A DNA stretch of 64,000 nucleotides from Oleiagrimonas soli (lineage in GTDB: Bacteria > Pseudomonadota > Gammaproteobacteria > Xanthomonadales > Rhodanobacteraceae). Within the stretch, counting starts at the first letter, position 1; each line of letters opens with the position of its first letter. Both the position numbers and the translations under genes were made by a program. Positions 37,949-48,731 of this stretch are shown here, one piece after another. The notes beneath the pieces were generated by a model. It ran no database searches and was not told the DNA's origin. It saw nothing but the letters and a program-made list of their open reading frames with translations. The DNA lies in assembly GCF_000761445.1 (NCBI RefSeq), contig NZ_KN196470.1, positions 484,149 to 548,148 on the forward strand, read 5' to 3'.

Positions 37949-38887
37949 TCAGCGCGGTTGCTGGCGCATGTGATCGAGCTGCCGTTGCCGGCCCGCGTCG
38001 GCGACCAGGATCGGCAGCAGAGCGTCGAAACGATGTGCGACGATGCCTAGTTCCTGCAGGCCGTCGCGCTTGCCGACCGAGGCCGTGCGCAGCGACTTGA
38101 AGTTGTCCAGCGTGAACGGCTTGCCCGGCAGCAGGCCCAGCATGCGCGCCTGCAGGCGGCCGAGCAGATCGGGCAGGCCCAGCACGGCGCGTCGCAGGCC
38201 GGCCGCGTCGCGGATCATGCGCACGATCTGCGCCAGCGTGTAGGTCTGCGGGCCGTACAGCTCGAAGGTGCGCCGGCTGCTCGCTGTCCCGTCGGCCACG
38301 CAACGCGCGATGGCCTCGGACACGTCGCCGGCGAAGATCGGCGCCATCTGCGCCTCCGGGCGCGCCAGCGGCATCACGGGGGCCATGCGCAGCAGGGCAT
38401 GGAAGCGTGAGATCAGGCCGTCGCCGAGTCCGTAGATGACGCTCGGCTGATAGATCGTCCAGTTCAGCGGCGAGGCTTTCACCGCGGCCTCGGCTTCACC
38501 GCGCGATTTCAGATAGTTCGACAGGCCCTGGCCGGCCTTCAGCGAACTCATCTGATGCAGTCGCTCCACACCCGCTTCCTGGCAGGCCTCGATGACGCGG
38601 CGGGTCAGCGCCACATGCACCTGCTCGAAGCTCTGCTGGTGGGTTTCGTTGAGGATGCCGACAAGGTTGATCACCGCGTCGGCGCCGCGGAAGTGGCCGA
38701 CCAGCGCTTCGCGCGCATGCACATCGGCGCTGCGCACTTGTACGTGGGGCAGCACCGCCAGCGCGCGATGCTGCTCGCGGTTGCGTGACAGCAGGATCAG
38801 CCGATGGCCGTCCGCCGCCAGTCGCGGAACGAGGTAGCGACCGACGAATCCGGTCGCGCCGAGTAGGACGAGCGTCTGAGTCTTCAT
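37949..38887 (-). CDS. NDUFA9-like NAD(P)-binding protein
   Basis: A 312-residue extended-SDR protein. It opens with the Rossmann motif [21 protein letters not shown] and has [40 protein letters not shown] and [20 protein letters not shown]. The catalytic Tyr-x3-Lys of classical SDRs is replaced by a Ser-x-Leu-Lys region with YLKSRGEAE, as in the complex I NDUFA9 subunit family. Family members bind NAD(P)H, and their role outside complex I is unclear. It sits upstream of cca on the same strand, a common xanthomonad order. Confidence 0.85.
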   Translation of the reverse strand: MKTQTLVLLGATGFVGRYLVPRLAADGHRLILLSRNREQHRALAVLPHVQVRSADVHAREALVGHFRGADAVINLVGILNETHQQSFEQVHVALTRRVIEACQEAGVERLHQMSSLKAGQGLSNYLKSRGEAEAAVKASPLNWTIYQPSVIYGLGDGLISRFHALLRMAPVMPLARPEAQMAPIFAGDVSEAIARCVADGTASSRRTFELYGPQTYTLAQIVRMIRDAAGLRRAVLGLPDLLGRLQARMLGLLPGKPFTLDNFKSLRTASVGKRDGLQELGIVAHRFDALLPILVADAGRQRQLDHMRQQPR

Positions 38888-38930
38888 GCGCCCCGGATTG
38901 TGCTTGATCGCGCGCCGGTCGCCTACCCCG

Positions 38931-41036
38931 TCAGGGGGCCACGGAGGATGCCGCGGCCGGCGAAGTCTTCGCCGGCGCGCTGGGGCATTGCACCGGTTCG
39001 CGCGGCGTCTTCGCGTTCGGCGGCGTGTAGGGCTTGCCGAAACGCGGCATGCGTTGCGACAGCGGCACGGTGCGCTGATGCAGTCGCCAGTCGTACAGCA
39101 CGCTGAAGGCCATCACCCGGGCAACGTATTCGCGAGTTTCGTGGAACGGAATGGTGGCGACGAAGATGTCCGGCGGCAGGTCGCCGCGCGCGGCGAGCCA
39201 CTTGTCGACTTGCTGCGGACCGGCGTTGTAGGCCGCGCTGGCCAGCCACGGCGCACCGCCGTAGCGCGTGGCCATGTTCGCCAGATAATGCGTACCCAGG
39301 GCGATGTTGAGCTTCGGGTCGTACAGGTCCTCGGCGCCGCCGAAAGGCAGCTTCAGCTGCTTCGCCACCACGCGTGCGGTGCTGGGCAGGAGCTGCATCA
39401 ATCCGTAGGCGTCGGCGCCCGAGCGCGCGTCGGTCACCCACGCGCTCTCGGCGCGGATCAGGGCGTAGGCCCAGGCCGGATCGATGCCGGCGTCCTTTGC
39501 CTGTTCGCTGACCCGATCCTGGCGCGCGAGCGGGAAGCGCTGATCGTAGAGTTTGAGCGCATCGCCGCTGCTGAAGGTGAAGATGGCCCGGTCGTACCAG
39601 CCACGCTGATAGGCCAGCATCGCCGCCAGATGGCGGGTGTCGGCGCTGGCTCCGCGCAAGGCATGCACCCATTCGCGGCGCGCCAGCTTGGGCAGATGCA
39701 CGGCGAACAGCTCGAACGCGCGGTTCAAGCCGGGGTTGGCCAGCAGCGCGGTCTCGTCGATCGGCGCGTCGGCGACATGCGCGGGGCAGATGGTGTACGG
39801 CTCGTTCAGCCGGTCGGCGGCGAGGAAACCGAAGTAGGTGGTCTGATCGGCGAGATCGGCATAGGCCTTGTCGGCCGCATGCTTGTGGCCCAGCGCGCCC
39901 AGGGCGCGGGCGTGGAAGTAGCGCCACTCGCTGTCCTGCTGCTGTGCCGGTGGCATGGCCGCGTAGGCATCGATCACACCCTGCCAGTCGCGCCGCGCCA
40001 GCGCCACCCGCAAACGCCAGCTGCGCGTGGCATCGCTTTGCGCGGCCTTGGGCAGATGGCGCAATCGCTGGATCGCGTCGCTGGTGAAGTCGGTGGCGGT
40101 GAACAGCGCGATGTCGTGTTCGATGTCGTGTCGCTGCGATGCGGTGAAATGCAAGTGGCGACGCAGCTTCGGCCACAGCGCATCGGCACCGGTGCTGCTC
40201 TTGCGCGCCAGCCGCTGCAGCGCGATGGCGGCGGCCTGGCGGTTGCGCGTGTCGTCGGGCCAGTGCACGGCGGCGGCCGCGGCCTGCGCGGGCTGTCGCA
40301 GTGCCTGGGCCAGTCGCTTGGCGTGCATGGCCTCGTTGCCGTGCAGCCACTGCGCCAGCGCCGCCACGGTGCCGCCGCGTCCGGCTTTGACGGCGCGGTC
40401 GATGCGTTCCCAGAGCCGCTTGCGCGTCAGCAGTTTGTGATCGTGCGCCCAGGCCAGCACCGGGTCGCAGTCGGCGGGCAGGGCGGTGTGCTGCCACAGG
40501 CCGGCGAGGTCGCGGTCGAAGTCCAGCCGCTGTCCGGCGGCCAGCTTGCCCTGCAGGTGATCGCAGGTCAGCGTGGCGCCGAGTCCCGGCCGGTACAGCG
40601 CGTTGAAGCCGGCCCAATCGCGACGGCGCGCCAGTTCGTGCAGGAAGTCGCGGCGCAGGTCATCGGCCGGCAGCATGTCCGGCCAGGTGTTGAGGTAGCG
40701 CTCGACCTGCGCGCGGGTGACGGTGCGCAGCTGGTTTTCCAGCGCTGCCGCCTGCAGGTACGGATACAGCGGATAGTTCTTCAGGCCGGCGGCCTGCTTG
40801 CGCCAGGCCGGGTCGCCGCGTTCGGCGCTGGCGTAGGCCTGGATGAAGGCCTTGCGTTGCGCTTCGCGTGGCATCGTCGACGCAGCCGAAGCGGTGGCGG
40901 AGGAGGACGCGGCGGCAGTTTGCGCGGAGGCATGCACGGCGACGGCCGGCAGTCCGCAGCTGAGCAGCAAGGCGATGGCGCGCAGCCCCTTCCGCGCGAT
41001 GTTCGGAGCGTTCGACAGCAAAAAATCCATGAGCAT
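38931..41036 (-). CDS. slt: Soluble lytic murein transglycosylase (Slt70-like)
   Basis: A 701-residue periplasmic enzyme that cleaves peptidoglycan with formation of 1,6-anhydro-muropeptides. After a signal sequence (LRAIALLLSCGLPAVAVHA) there is a long alpha-superhelical U/L domain (about residues 60-500). The C-terminal goose-lysozyme-like SLT domain has AYALIRAESAWVTDARSGA with the catalytic Glu, YGLMQLLPSTARVVAK, and YNAGPQQVDKWL. Starts at 41036 and 41030 are equivalent; a frame to 41141 exists but precedes the signal peptide with polar residues. It may act in cell-wall recycling and division. Confidence 0.93.
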   Translation of the reverse strand: MLMDFLLSNAPNIARKGLRAIALLLSCGLPAVAVHASAQTAAASSSATASAASTMPREAQRKAFIQAYASAERGDPAWRKQAAGLKNYPLYPYLQAAALENQLRTVTRAQVERYLNTWPDMLPADDLRRDFLHELARRRDWAGFNALYRPGLGATLTCDHLQGKLAAGQRLDFDRDLAGLWQHTALPADCDPVLAWAHDHKLLTRKRLWERIDRAVKAGRGGTVAALAQWLHGNEAMHAKRLAQALRQPAQAAAAAVHWPDDTRNRQAAAIALQRLARKSSTGADALWPKLRRHLHFTASQRHDIEHDIALFTATDFTSDAIQRLRHLPKAAQSDATRSWRLRVALARRDWQGVIDAYAAMPPAQQQDSEWRYFHARALGALGHKHAADKAYADLADQTTYFGFLAADRLNEPYTICPAHVADAPIDETALLANPGLNRAFELFAVHLPKLARREWVHALRGASADTRHLAAMLAYQRGWYDRAIFTFSSGDALKLYDQRFPLARQDRVSEQAKDAGIDPAWAYALIRAESAWVTDARSGADAYGLMQLLPSTARVVAKQLKLPFGGAEDLYDPKLNIALGTHYLANMATRYGGAPWLASAAYNAGPQQVDKWLAARGDLPPDIFVATIPFHETREYVARVMAFSVLYDWRLHQRTVPLSQRMPRFGKPYTPPNAKTPREPVQCPSAPAKTSPAAASSVAP

Positions 41037-41059
41037 GGTGCTTCCGTGGGCGGAGCGGG

Positions 41060-41854
41060 TCAGTGCATGGCCAGCTCCATGGGCAGTTCGATTTCCGCGG
41101 CGAGCGGAAGGTGATCCGAAAAAGCGTCCGGCAGCGTCCATTGACGACGCAGGCGCAGGTCCGGAGACAGCAGAATGTGGTCGATCGCACGACGCGGACG
41201 CCAGCTCGGAAACGTCGGCTGCGCCTGCGCGGGCGGTTGCAGCGATGTGCGCTCGAACAGGCGGCGCATCTCGCTGCTGTCGGGGTCGGTGTTGAGGTCT
41301 CCCATGAGAATCGCGTGTGGATGGGAGCCTAGCAATTCGGCGATGAATGCCAGCTGCCGTTCGCGCGCCTGCGGACCCAGCGCCAGATGCGCGACCACCA
41401 CCACCAGCGCGTCGTCGCCCTCGCCGAAACGCGCCAGGAGCGCGCCGCGTCCGCGGCCGGGCAATGGGTAGTCGACCACCTGTATCGGCTGTACGCGACT
41501 GATCAGGCCGTTGGCCGAATGCGCCAGGCGCGCCATCTGCCGGTTCGGCTGATGGCTCCAGAACGGCATGCCGGACGACTCGGCCAGATAGCGTGTCTGG
41601 TTGCGGAATCCCGAGCGCAGACTGCCGGCGTCGGTTTCCTGCAGGCCGATGACGTCGAACTCCGGCAGGATGCGCGCCAGGCTGTCGAGGTTGTCCTGCT
41701 TGGCACGGGTCGGCAGCACGCTGGCCCAGCTGCGGGTGACGTACTGGCGGTAGCGCTGCACGCTGGCGCCGGCCAGGATGTTGCAGCTCAGCACGCGCAG
41801 GATGCGGGAAGTGGGGCCGGTCATGCCGCCAAGGTAGCGGTCCGTTGAGGACAT
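41060..41854 (-). CDS. Endonuclease/exonuclease/phosphatase family protein
   Basis: A 264-residue protein of the DNase I-like/inositol-phosphatase superfamily. Motifs in order are RVLSCNILAG, GLQETDAGSLRSGF with the metal-binding Glu, MGDLNTDPDSSEMRRLFE, RAIDHILLSPDLRLRRQW and DAFSDHLPLAAEIEL with the catalytic His. All catalytic positions are intact. The substrate (DNA, phosphoinositide or other phosphodiester) is unknown. ATG 41854 (MSSTDRYLGGMTG) or 41824 (MTGPTSR) are both possible; the longer frame to 42355 is antisense to dsbA. Order dsbA-exonuclease opposite engB is also known in pseudomonads. Confidence 0.88.
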   Translation of the reverse strand: MSSTDRYLGGMTGPTSRILRVLSCNILAGASVQRYRQYVTRSWASVLPTRAKQDNLDSLARILPEFDVIGLQETDAGSLRSGFRNQTRYLAESSGMPFWSHQPNRQMARLAHSANGLISRVQPIQVVDYPLPGRGRGALLARFGEGDDALVVVVAHLALGPQARERQLAFIAELLGSHPHAILMGDLNTDPDSSEMRRLFERTSLQPPAQAQPTFPSWRPRRAIDHILLSPDLRLRRQWTLPDAFSDHLPLAAEIELPMELAMH

Positions 41855-41901
41855 CGGCAAGCGACGCGTCGCCGCGTCGCCTGCCGTGTTCAGGAACGGG
41901 T

Positions 41902-42546
41902 TCAGGAACCCTTGTGCAGTTCGCGCTGGACCAGCCAGTGGGTCAGGTCGAGCAGCTGGTCGTAGCTCTTGATGTGGTTGCTGCGGTAAGTGCCGTCGAC
42001 CACGATGGTCGGCGTGCCGTCGACGCCCCAGTCGGCGATCAGGGCATTGCCGCGGGCGATGGCCTGATCCGTTTCCTTGGAGTTGGCGATCTGCAGGAAC
42101 TTCGCCTTGTCCACGCCCTGGCGGGCGTAGAAGTCGGCCAGTTCGTCGAGCGTGTTGATCGGGTAGCGCTCCTCGAACTTCTCCCTGAACAGCTCCAGAT
42201 GCGTCTGCTTCAGCACGCCGAGCTTCTGCGCGGCGTAGTAGGCGCGGGCGTACGGTTCCCAGGCCGGGCTGAACGAGGCCGGCAGCAGCTTGAACTGCAC
42301 GCCCTTGGGCAGCGACTTGCGCAGCTTTTCGGCATCGGGCGCGAAGTGTGCGCAATGGACGCAGCCGTAGGAGAACACCTCGACCACCTCGACCTTGCCG
42401 CTATCGGACAGGCGCTGCGGCTTCGGGATGGTGACGTACTCGTTGCCGTCGGTGAACGAGGCAGCCTTGTTGGCGCCGTTGTCCTGGGCCGAGCAGGCGC
42501 TGGCCAGAGCGATGCCGAACACGAGCAGGGCGATGCGTTTGATCAT
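41902..42546 (-). CDS. dsbA: DsbA-type thiol:disulfide oxidoreductase
   Basis: A 214-residue periplasmic oxidase that puts disulfides into secreted proteins. The ATG at 42546 gives a signal peptide (MIKRIALLVFGIALASACSA). The active site is CVHC (Cys62-Val-His-Cys65) in FSYGCVHCAHFAPDAEKL; E. coli DsbA has CPHC, so the Pro is replaced by Val. The cis-proline motif GVDGTPTIVVDG is present. It follows a second DsbA-like gene by 32 bases on the same strand. Confidence 0.9.
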   Translation of the reverse strand: MIKRIALLVFGIALASACSAQDNGANKAASFTDGNEYVTIPKPQRLSDSGKVEVVEVFSYGCVHCAHFAPDAEKLRKSLPKGVQFKLLPASFSPAWEPYARAYYAAQKLGVLKQTHLELFREKFEERYPINTLDELADFYARQGVDKAKFLQIANSKETDQAIARGNALIADWGVDGTPTIVVDGTYRSNHIKSYDQLLDLTHWLVQRELHKGS

Positions 42547-42578
42547 GATGTTCTCCGGAAATTCTGCGATGCGCGGGA

Positions 42579-43478
42579 TCAGTGTCCCGACGCTTCCTTG
42601 GCGACCAGCCACTGCGCCAGTTCGATGGCCTGCTTTCCACCGCCGGCGCTCTGGAAGTCGAATCGGTACTTGCCGTCGACGATGAACGTCGGCGTACCAG
42701 GGACACCGTAGGATTTGATCAGTTCATCGGCGCGCTTCATCTTGGTGTTGATGCTGAACGAATTGGCCACGCCGAGGAACTGCTGCTCGCTGACACCGTA
42801 GTGCTTGGCGAAGAACTTGGCGAAGGCGTCGATGCCCGGCCAGTCGGCGCGCTCTTTCGGACGACCGGAAGCCAGGTCGTAGGTGGCCAGTTCGCCGCTC
42901 TTCCAGGCGGCGTCGAACACGGCGTCGTAGCTCTTGCGGGCCACGCCCAGCGCCTGCGCGGCGTAGAAGGCGCGCTGATAGACCACCCAGTTCTCGTCCG
43001 GCCGGAACGCGGCGGGCAGGTATTCCATGGTGGCGTAGTCCGGCAGCGCCTTGCGCATGCTGTCGACCAGGGGATGGTAGGCGTTGCAGGCCGGGCAGCC
43101 CCACGAGAACACTTCGACCACCTCGACCTTGTTGGTCGAGCTGACCTTGGGCTGCGCGGGGCTGATGACGAAGTAGTTCTTGCCGGCGACCCACTTGCCG
43201 GTGTCCTTGAAGTCGACCTTGGACGGATCGATCGCGGGTGCGCTGGCGGTGTCGTTGTCGCTGGCGGTGCCGTCACCGGCCGGCGTCGCCGCGCTGTCGC
43301 TGGCGGCCGGCGTGGCGGCGGTGGAGGCGCTGGCGGCGGACGAAGACGGCGCCGGTGCGGCAGGCGCGGTCGCCGGAGCGGCGGGTGTCGGAGCGCTGGC
43401 GGTATCGGCGTCGCCGGAATGCGAGCCGCAGGCGGCCAGGAACAGAGAACAGATCAGGATCGGCAGTGCTTTGCGCAT
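42579..43478 (-). CDS. DsbA-like thiol oxidoreductase, predicted lipoprotein
   Basis: A 299-residue protein. Residues 1-17 form a lipoprotein signal with lipobox LAAC, so Cys17 should be lipidated. A low-complexity Ala/Pro/Ser/Thr linker (about 20-85) acts as a tether. The thioredoxin-fold domain has the active site CPAC (Cys128-Pro-Ala-Cys131) in FSWGCPACNAYHPLVDSM and the cis-Pro GVPGTPTFIVDG. The helical insertion is like DsbA. It is upstream of the CVHC gene and downstream of cytochrome c4 on the same strand, so the three probably share a transcript. Confidence 0.88.
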   Translation of the reverse strand: MRKALPILICSLFLAACGSHSGDADTASAPTPAAPATAPAAPAPSSSAASASTAATPAASDSAATPAGDGTASDNDTASAPAIDPSKVDFKDTGKWVAGKNYFVISPAQPKVSSTNKVEVVEVFSWGCPACNAYHPLVDSMRKALPDYATMEYLPAAFRPDENWVVYQRAFYAAQALGVARKSYDAVFDAAWKSGELATYDLASGRPKERADWPGIDAFAKFFAKHYGVSEQQFLGVANSFSINTKMKRADELIKSYGVPGTPTFIVDGKYRFDFQSAGGGKQAIELAQWLVAKEASGH

Positions 43479-43584
43479 CGGGACTCTCCGTAGAAAACGG
43501 CTCCCGCGCCGATGCCGGTGTCACGCTTCAGGCCGGGAACCCATGCCCCGCCGCGGCGGGGCTGTGGCTGGTACCGCGAGCGCC

Positions 43585-44319
43585 TTAGGGGGCGGCGCTC
43601 TCGGCCTGGGTGTCGGTAGCGGTATGCAGGCCTTCCAGATAGCTGGAAAGTGCGGTGATGTCCTTGGCCGTCAGGCGCTGGGCGATGGCGGGCATGATCT
43701 TGGAATGATCGTCATCGCCCCAGACCGTGCCGTCGTGCCATGCGGTCAGCGTCTTCTGCAGGTACTGCGCGTGCTGGCCCGCCAACTGCGGGTAGACGGC
43801 GCCCGGATTGCCGCGACCGTCGGGACCGTGACAGGCCATGCAGGCCGGAATGGCGCGGCTGGCGTCGCCTTCCCGATAGAGCTTGCCGCCTTCTTCGGCC
43901 AGCTTCTCGTCGGCCACGCCCGGACGCGAACGCTTGGTCATGAAGTAGGCGCCGACATCGGCCATGTCCTGATCCGACAGCTGCGAGGCGAAGCCCAGCA
44001 TGATCGGGTTCTGACGCTTGCCGCTCTTGAAGTTGTGCAGCTGGCGCGAGATGTATTCTTCGTTCTGCCCGGCCAGCTTCGGGTACTGGGCATCGGACGA
44101 GTTGCCGTCCATGCCGTGGCATGCGCCGCATACCGCGGCCTTGGCCTGACCGGTCTTCGCGTCGCCCGGCAGCGGGCCGCTGGGCTGGCTGGTTGCGGCC
44201 GCCGTGGTCGGGGCGGTCGAACCGGCCGCGGCCGGAGCGGCTTGCTGAGGGGCGCTCTGCGCCATGGCCGCGCCAGCGACCAGGGTGGCGGCCAGAGCCA
44301 CTACACGCCGAAAACTCAT
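43585..44319 (-). CDS. Cytochrome c4, dihaem
   Basis: A 244-residue exported cytochrome. The signal peptide is MSFRRVVALAATLVAGAAMA, with the ATG at 44319 chosen because the longer frame adds no signal. Two haem sites are CGACHG (Cys64, Cys67, His68) and CMACHG (Cys160, Cys163, His164), each followed by a half-domain of about 95 residues; distal Met ligands fall near MLGFASQL and KIMPAI. Cytochrome c4 carries electrons in the periplasm to terminal oxidases. It is divergent from engB. Confidence 0.92.
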   Translation of the reverse strand: MSFRRVVALAATLVAGAAMAQSAPQQAAPAAAGSTAPTTAAATSQPSGPLPGDAKTGQAKAAVCGACHGMDGNSSDAQYPKLAGQNEEYISRQLHNFKSGKRQNPIMLGFASQLSDQDMADVGAYFMTKRSRPGVADEKLAEEGGKLYREGDASRAIPACMACHGPDGRGNPGAVYPQLAGQHAQYLQKTLTAWHDGTVWGDDDHSKIMPAIAQRLTAKDITALSSYLEGLHTATDTQAESAAP

Positions 44320-44442
44320 ACACTGTCTCCCGAAAGCCCGGTACTGCGTGGGGGTCATGACTAAACTTCAGAATTATCCCCGCGCGCAAGGGACCGGTCA
44401 AACGGCCGCTGTCCTGGCCGGTTCCAGCACAAGGTTTCCCCG

Positions 44443-45044
44443 ATGAGTTCCAATCCGTTGCAGCGCGCGCAATTCGTTCTTGCCGCGCACAAAGTCGCGC
44501 AACTGCCCGCCGACGAGGGCGCCGAGGTGGCGTTCGCCGGCCGTTCCAATGCCGGCAAGTCCAGCGCCCTGAATGCGCTGACCGGCCAGCGCGCCCTGGC
44601 GCGCACCTCGAAGACGCCGGGCCGCACCCAGCAGATGGTGGTGTTCACGCTCGACGAGCGCACGCGGCTGGTCGATCTGCCGGGCTACGGCTACGCCAAG
44701 GTGCCCGAGTCGCTGCGCGCGCACTGGCGCAAGGAGATCGACGCCTACCTCAACCAGCGCGAAAGCCTGCGCGGCGTGGTGCTGATTGCCGACATCCGGC
44801 ACGAACTGAAGGAGTTCGACCGCCAGATGCTGCACTTCTGCAGCGCCAGCGGACTGCAGTGCCATCTGCTGCTGACCAAGTCGGACAAGCTCTCGCGCGG
44901 TCAGGCCGCCGCGGCCGTCGAACGCGCACGCACGCTGTGCCGGCAGGAGGGCTGGCCGGCCAGCGTGCAGTCGTTCTCTTCCAGCGCGGGCGCCGGTCTG
45001 GAACAGGCCCGCGAGACCATCATGGCGATGTTCGACGACGCGGA

Positions 45045-45048
<4 letters not shown>
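44443..45048 (+). CDS. engB: Ribosome biogenesis GTPase EngB (YsxC)
   Basis: A 201-residue GTPase needed for assembly of the large ribosomal subunit. The G1 motif is FAGRSNAGKSSALNAL, the G3 region is LVDLPGYGYAKVP, and G4 is LTKSDKLSRG. It is TrmE-Era-like, of the EngB branch by its length and VPESLRAHWRKEI. It is divergent from cytochrome c4, a conserved pair. Its TAG stop (45046-45048) overlaps the stop of the convergent fRMsr gene. In E. coli engB is next to polA and Spot 42; here it is about 37 kb away. Confidence 0.95.
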
Positions 45049-46357
<1,309 letters not shown>

Positions 46358-46470
46358 GCGCGGGAGCGGCACTTGGTGCCGGGCGCTCGGCGCAGGTAGA
46401 GTGGCCGGTGGTCTATCGTTTTTCGGCCCCGGCCGGAAATCCTGTTTCGTCTGCAAGGGATCCATTCGCG

Positions 46471-48657
46471 ATGTACAGCATGCGTACCATCACACTTGCC
46501 GCCGCCATCGCCGCCGTCGTTGCGGTGTCCGGCTGCTCGCAGTCCTCGTCCCCGTCCGACAAGGCCGCCGGCCCGCAGGCCAGCGCGCCCGCACCGTCCG
46601 GCTCGGCGCCGGCCAAGACGCGCGAGAACCCGCTGCTCACCAAGAGCGACCTGCCGTTCCAGGCACCGCCGTTCGACAAGATCAAGGACAGCGACTTCGC
46701 GCCCGCCTTCGAGCAGGGCATGAAGGAGCAGCTGACCGAAGTGCAGAAGATCGCCGACAACCCGGACAAGCCGACCTTCGACAACACCCTGGTGGCGATG
46801 GAGAAGTCGGGCCAGACCCTGAACCGCGTGCAGATGGATTTCAACGCGCTGTTCTCGGCCAATTCCGATGACGCGCTGAGCAAGGTCAACGAGGACATGG
46901 CGCCGAAGCTGGCCGCGCACAGCGACGCCATCTACCTCAACGACAAGCTGTTCCAGCGCATCCAGACGCTCTACAACGAGCGCGACTCGCTCAAGCTCGA
47001 CCCCGAGTCCGAGCGCCTGCTGGAGTGGTACTACAACGACTTCGTGCATCACGGCGCCAAGCTGTCCGATGCCGACAAGACCAAGCTGAAGAGCTTCAAC
47101 GAGCAGGCGTCCAAGCTGGAGTCGCAGTTCGTCAACAAGCTGCTGGCCGCGACCAAGGCCGGCGCGCTGGTGGTCGACGACAAGTCCAAGCTGGACGGCC
47201 TGTCCGAGGGCGAGATCGCCGCGGCTGCGCAGGCGGCCAAGGACCGCGGTCTGGACGGCAAGTGGGTCCTTCCGCTGCAGAACACCACGCAGCAGCCAGC
47301 GCTGGCCGAGCTGACCAACCGCGACGTGCGCAAGCAGCTGTTCGAGAACAGCTACACCCGCACCGAGAAGGGCGACGCCAACGACACCCGCAAGACCATC
47401 GCCGAACTGGCCAAGGTCCGCGCCGAGAAGGCCAAGCTGCTGGGCTACCCGAACTACGCGGCCTGGAAGCTCGAGGACCAGATGGCGAAGACGCCGGATG
47501 CGGTGCTGAAGTTCGTGCGCGCGCTGGTGCCGCCGACCATGGCCAAGGCCCGTCACGAAGCCGGCGAACTGCAGTCGATCATCGACAAGAGCGGCAAGCA
47601 CTTCAAGCTGCAGGCCTGGGACTGGGAGTTCTACGCCGAGAAGCTGCGCAAGGCCAAGTACGACCTCGATCAGGACCAGATCAAGCCGTACTTCGAGGTC
47701 GACAACGTGCTCAAGAACGGCGTGTTCTACGCCGCCCACGAGCTGTACGGCCTGACGTTCAAGGAGCGCAAGGACATCCCCGTCTACAACCCGGACGTGA
47801 AGGTGTTCGAGGTGTTCGACAAGGACGGCAAGCCGTTGGGCCTGTTCTACGCCGACTACTTCAAGCGCGACAACAAGCAGGGCGGTGCGTGGATGGACAA
47901 CCTGGTGGGCCAGTCCAAGCTGCTGGGCACCAAGCCGGTGATCTACAACGTGTGCAACTTCACCAAGCCGGCGCCGGGTCAGCCCGCACTGATCAGCTGG
48001 GATGACGTGACCACGATGTTCCACGAGTTCGGCCACGCGCTGCACGGCTTCTTCGCCAGCCAGCAGTACCCGAGCCTGTCGGGCACCAACGTGGCGCGCG
48101 ACTTCGTCGAGTTCCCGTCGCAGTTCAACGAGCACTGGGCCAGCTACCCGCAGGTCTTCAATCACTACGCCAAGAACTACAAGACCGGCGAGCCGATGCC
48201 GAAGGAACTGGCCGCGAAGATCCACAAGGCCGCGACCTTCAACCAGGGCTACGACCTGGGCGAGCTGCTGTCGGCCTCGCTGCTGGACATGAGCTGGCAC
48301 ATGATCCCGGCCGACGCGCCGCTGAAGGACGTCGACCAGTTCGAGGCGCAGGCGCTGAAGGACAACCACACCGACCTGTCGTACCTGCCGCCGCGCTACC
48401 GCTCCAGCTACTTCATGCACATCTGGGGCAACGGTTACTCGGCCGGCTACTACGCCTATCTGTGGACCGAGATGCTGGACGACGATGCCTACCAGTGGTT
48501 CGAGAACCACGGCGGCATGACCCGTGCCAACGGTCAGCGCTTCCGCGACATGATCCTGTCGCGCGGCAACACCGAGGACCTCGGCAAGATGTTCCGCGAC
48601 TTCTACGGCAAGGACCCCGAAGTGGGCCCGATGCTGAAGGATCGCGGGCTGAAGTAA
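46471..48657 (+). CDS. M3 family zinc peptidase, predicted lipoprotein (Dcp-like)
   Basis: A 728-residue metallopeptidase. Residues 1-18 are a lipoprotein signal (LAAAIAAVVAVSGCS), so it is probably anchored to an envelope membrane; E. coli Dcp lacks this. The zinc site is HEFGHALHGFF (His518, Glu519, His522), with the third ligand in the downstream ASQQYPSLSGTNVARDFVE region. It belongs to the peptidyl-dipeptidase Dcp/oligopeptidase A clan by length and by GNGYSAGYYAYLWTEMLDDD. The ATG at 46471 is selected by the signal peptide; the longer frame overlaps bioD. It is convergent with gshA. Confidence 0.92.
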   Translation: MYSMRTITLAAAIAAVVAVSGCSQSSSPSDKAAGPQASAPAPSGSAPAKTRENPLLTKSDLPFQAPPFDKIKDSDFAPAFEQGMKEQLTEVQKIADNPDKPTFDNTLVAMEKSGQTLNRVQMDFNALFSANSDDALSKVNEDMAPKLAAHSDAIYLNDKLFQRIQTLYNERDSLKLDPESERLLEWYYNDFVHHGAKLSDADKTKLKSFNEQASKLESQFVNKLLAATKAGALVVDDKSKLDGLSEGEIAAAAQAAKDRGLDGKWVLPLQNTTQQPALAELTNRDVRKQLFENSYTRTEKGDANDTRKTIAELAKVRAEKAKLLGYPNYAAWKLEDQMAKTPDAVLKFVRALVPPTMAKARHEAGELQSIIDKSGKHFKLQAWDWEFYAEKLRKAKYDLDQDQIKPYFEVDNVLKNGVFYAAHELYGLTFKERKDIPVYNPDVKVFEVFDKDGKPLGLFYADYFKRDNKQGGAWMDNLVGQSKLLGTKPVIYNVCNFTKPAPGQPALISWDDVTTMFHEFGHALHGFFASQQYPSLSGTNVARDFVEFPSQFNEHWASYPQVFNHYAKNYKTGEPMPKELAAKIHKAATFNQGYDLGELLSASLLDMSWHMIPADAPLKDVDQFEAQALKDNHTDLSYLPPRYRSSYFMHIWGNGYSAGYYAYLWTEMLDDDAYQWFENHGGMTRANGQRFRDMILSRGNTEDLGKMFRDFYGKDPEVGPMLKDRGLK

Positions 48658-48678
48658 GCCGCAGCCTCACGCAAGCAC

Positions 48679-48709
48679 GAAAAAGGCCGGCGACATGCCG
48701 GCCTTTTTC
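48679..48709. terminator. Bidirectional terminator between the M3 peptidase and gshA
   Basis: A 13-bp stem, GAAAAAGGCCGGC (48679-48691) with GCCGGCCTTTTTC (48697-48709), and a 5-base loop. The A and T runs suit both convergent transcripts. Confidence 0.9.
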
Positions 48710-48731
48710 GTATGCGTCGAATGCGCTTCGA

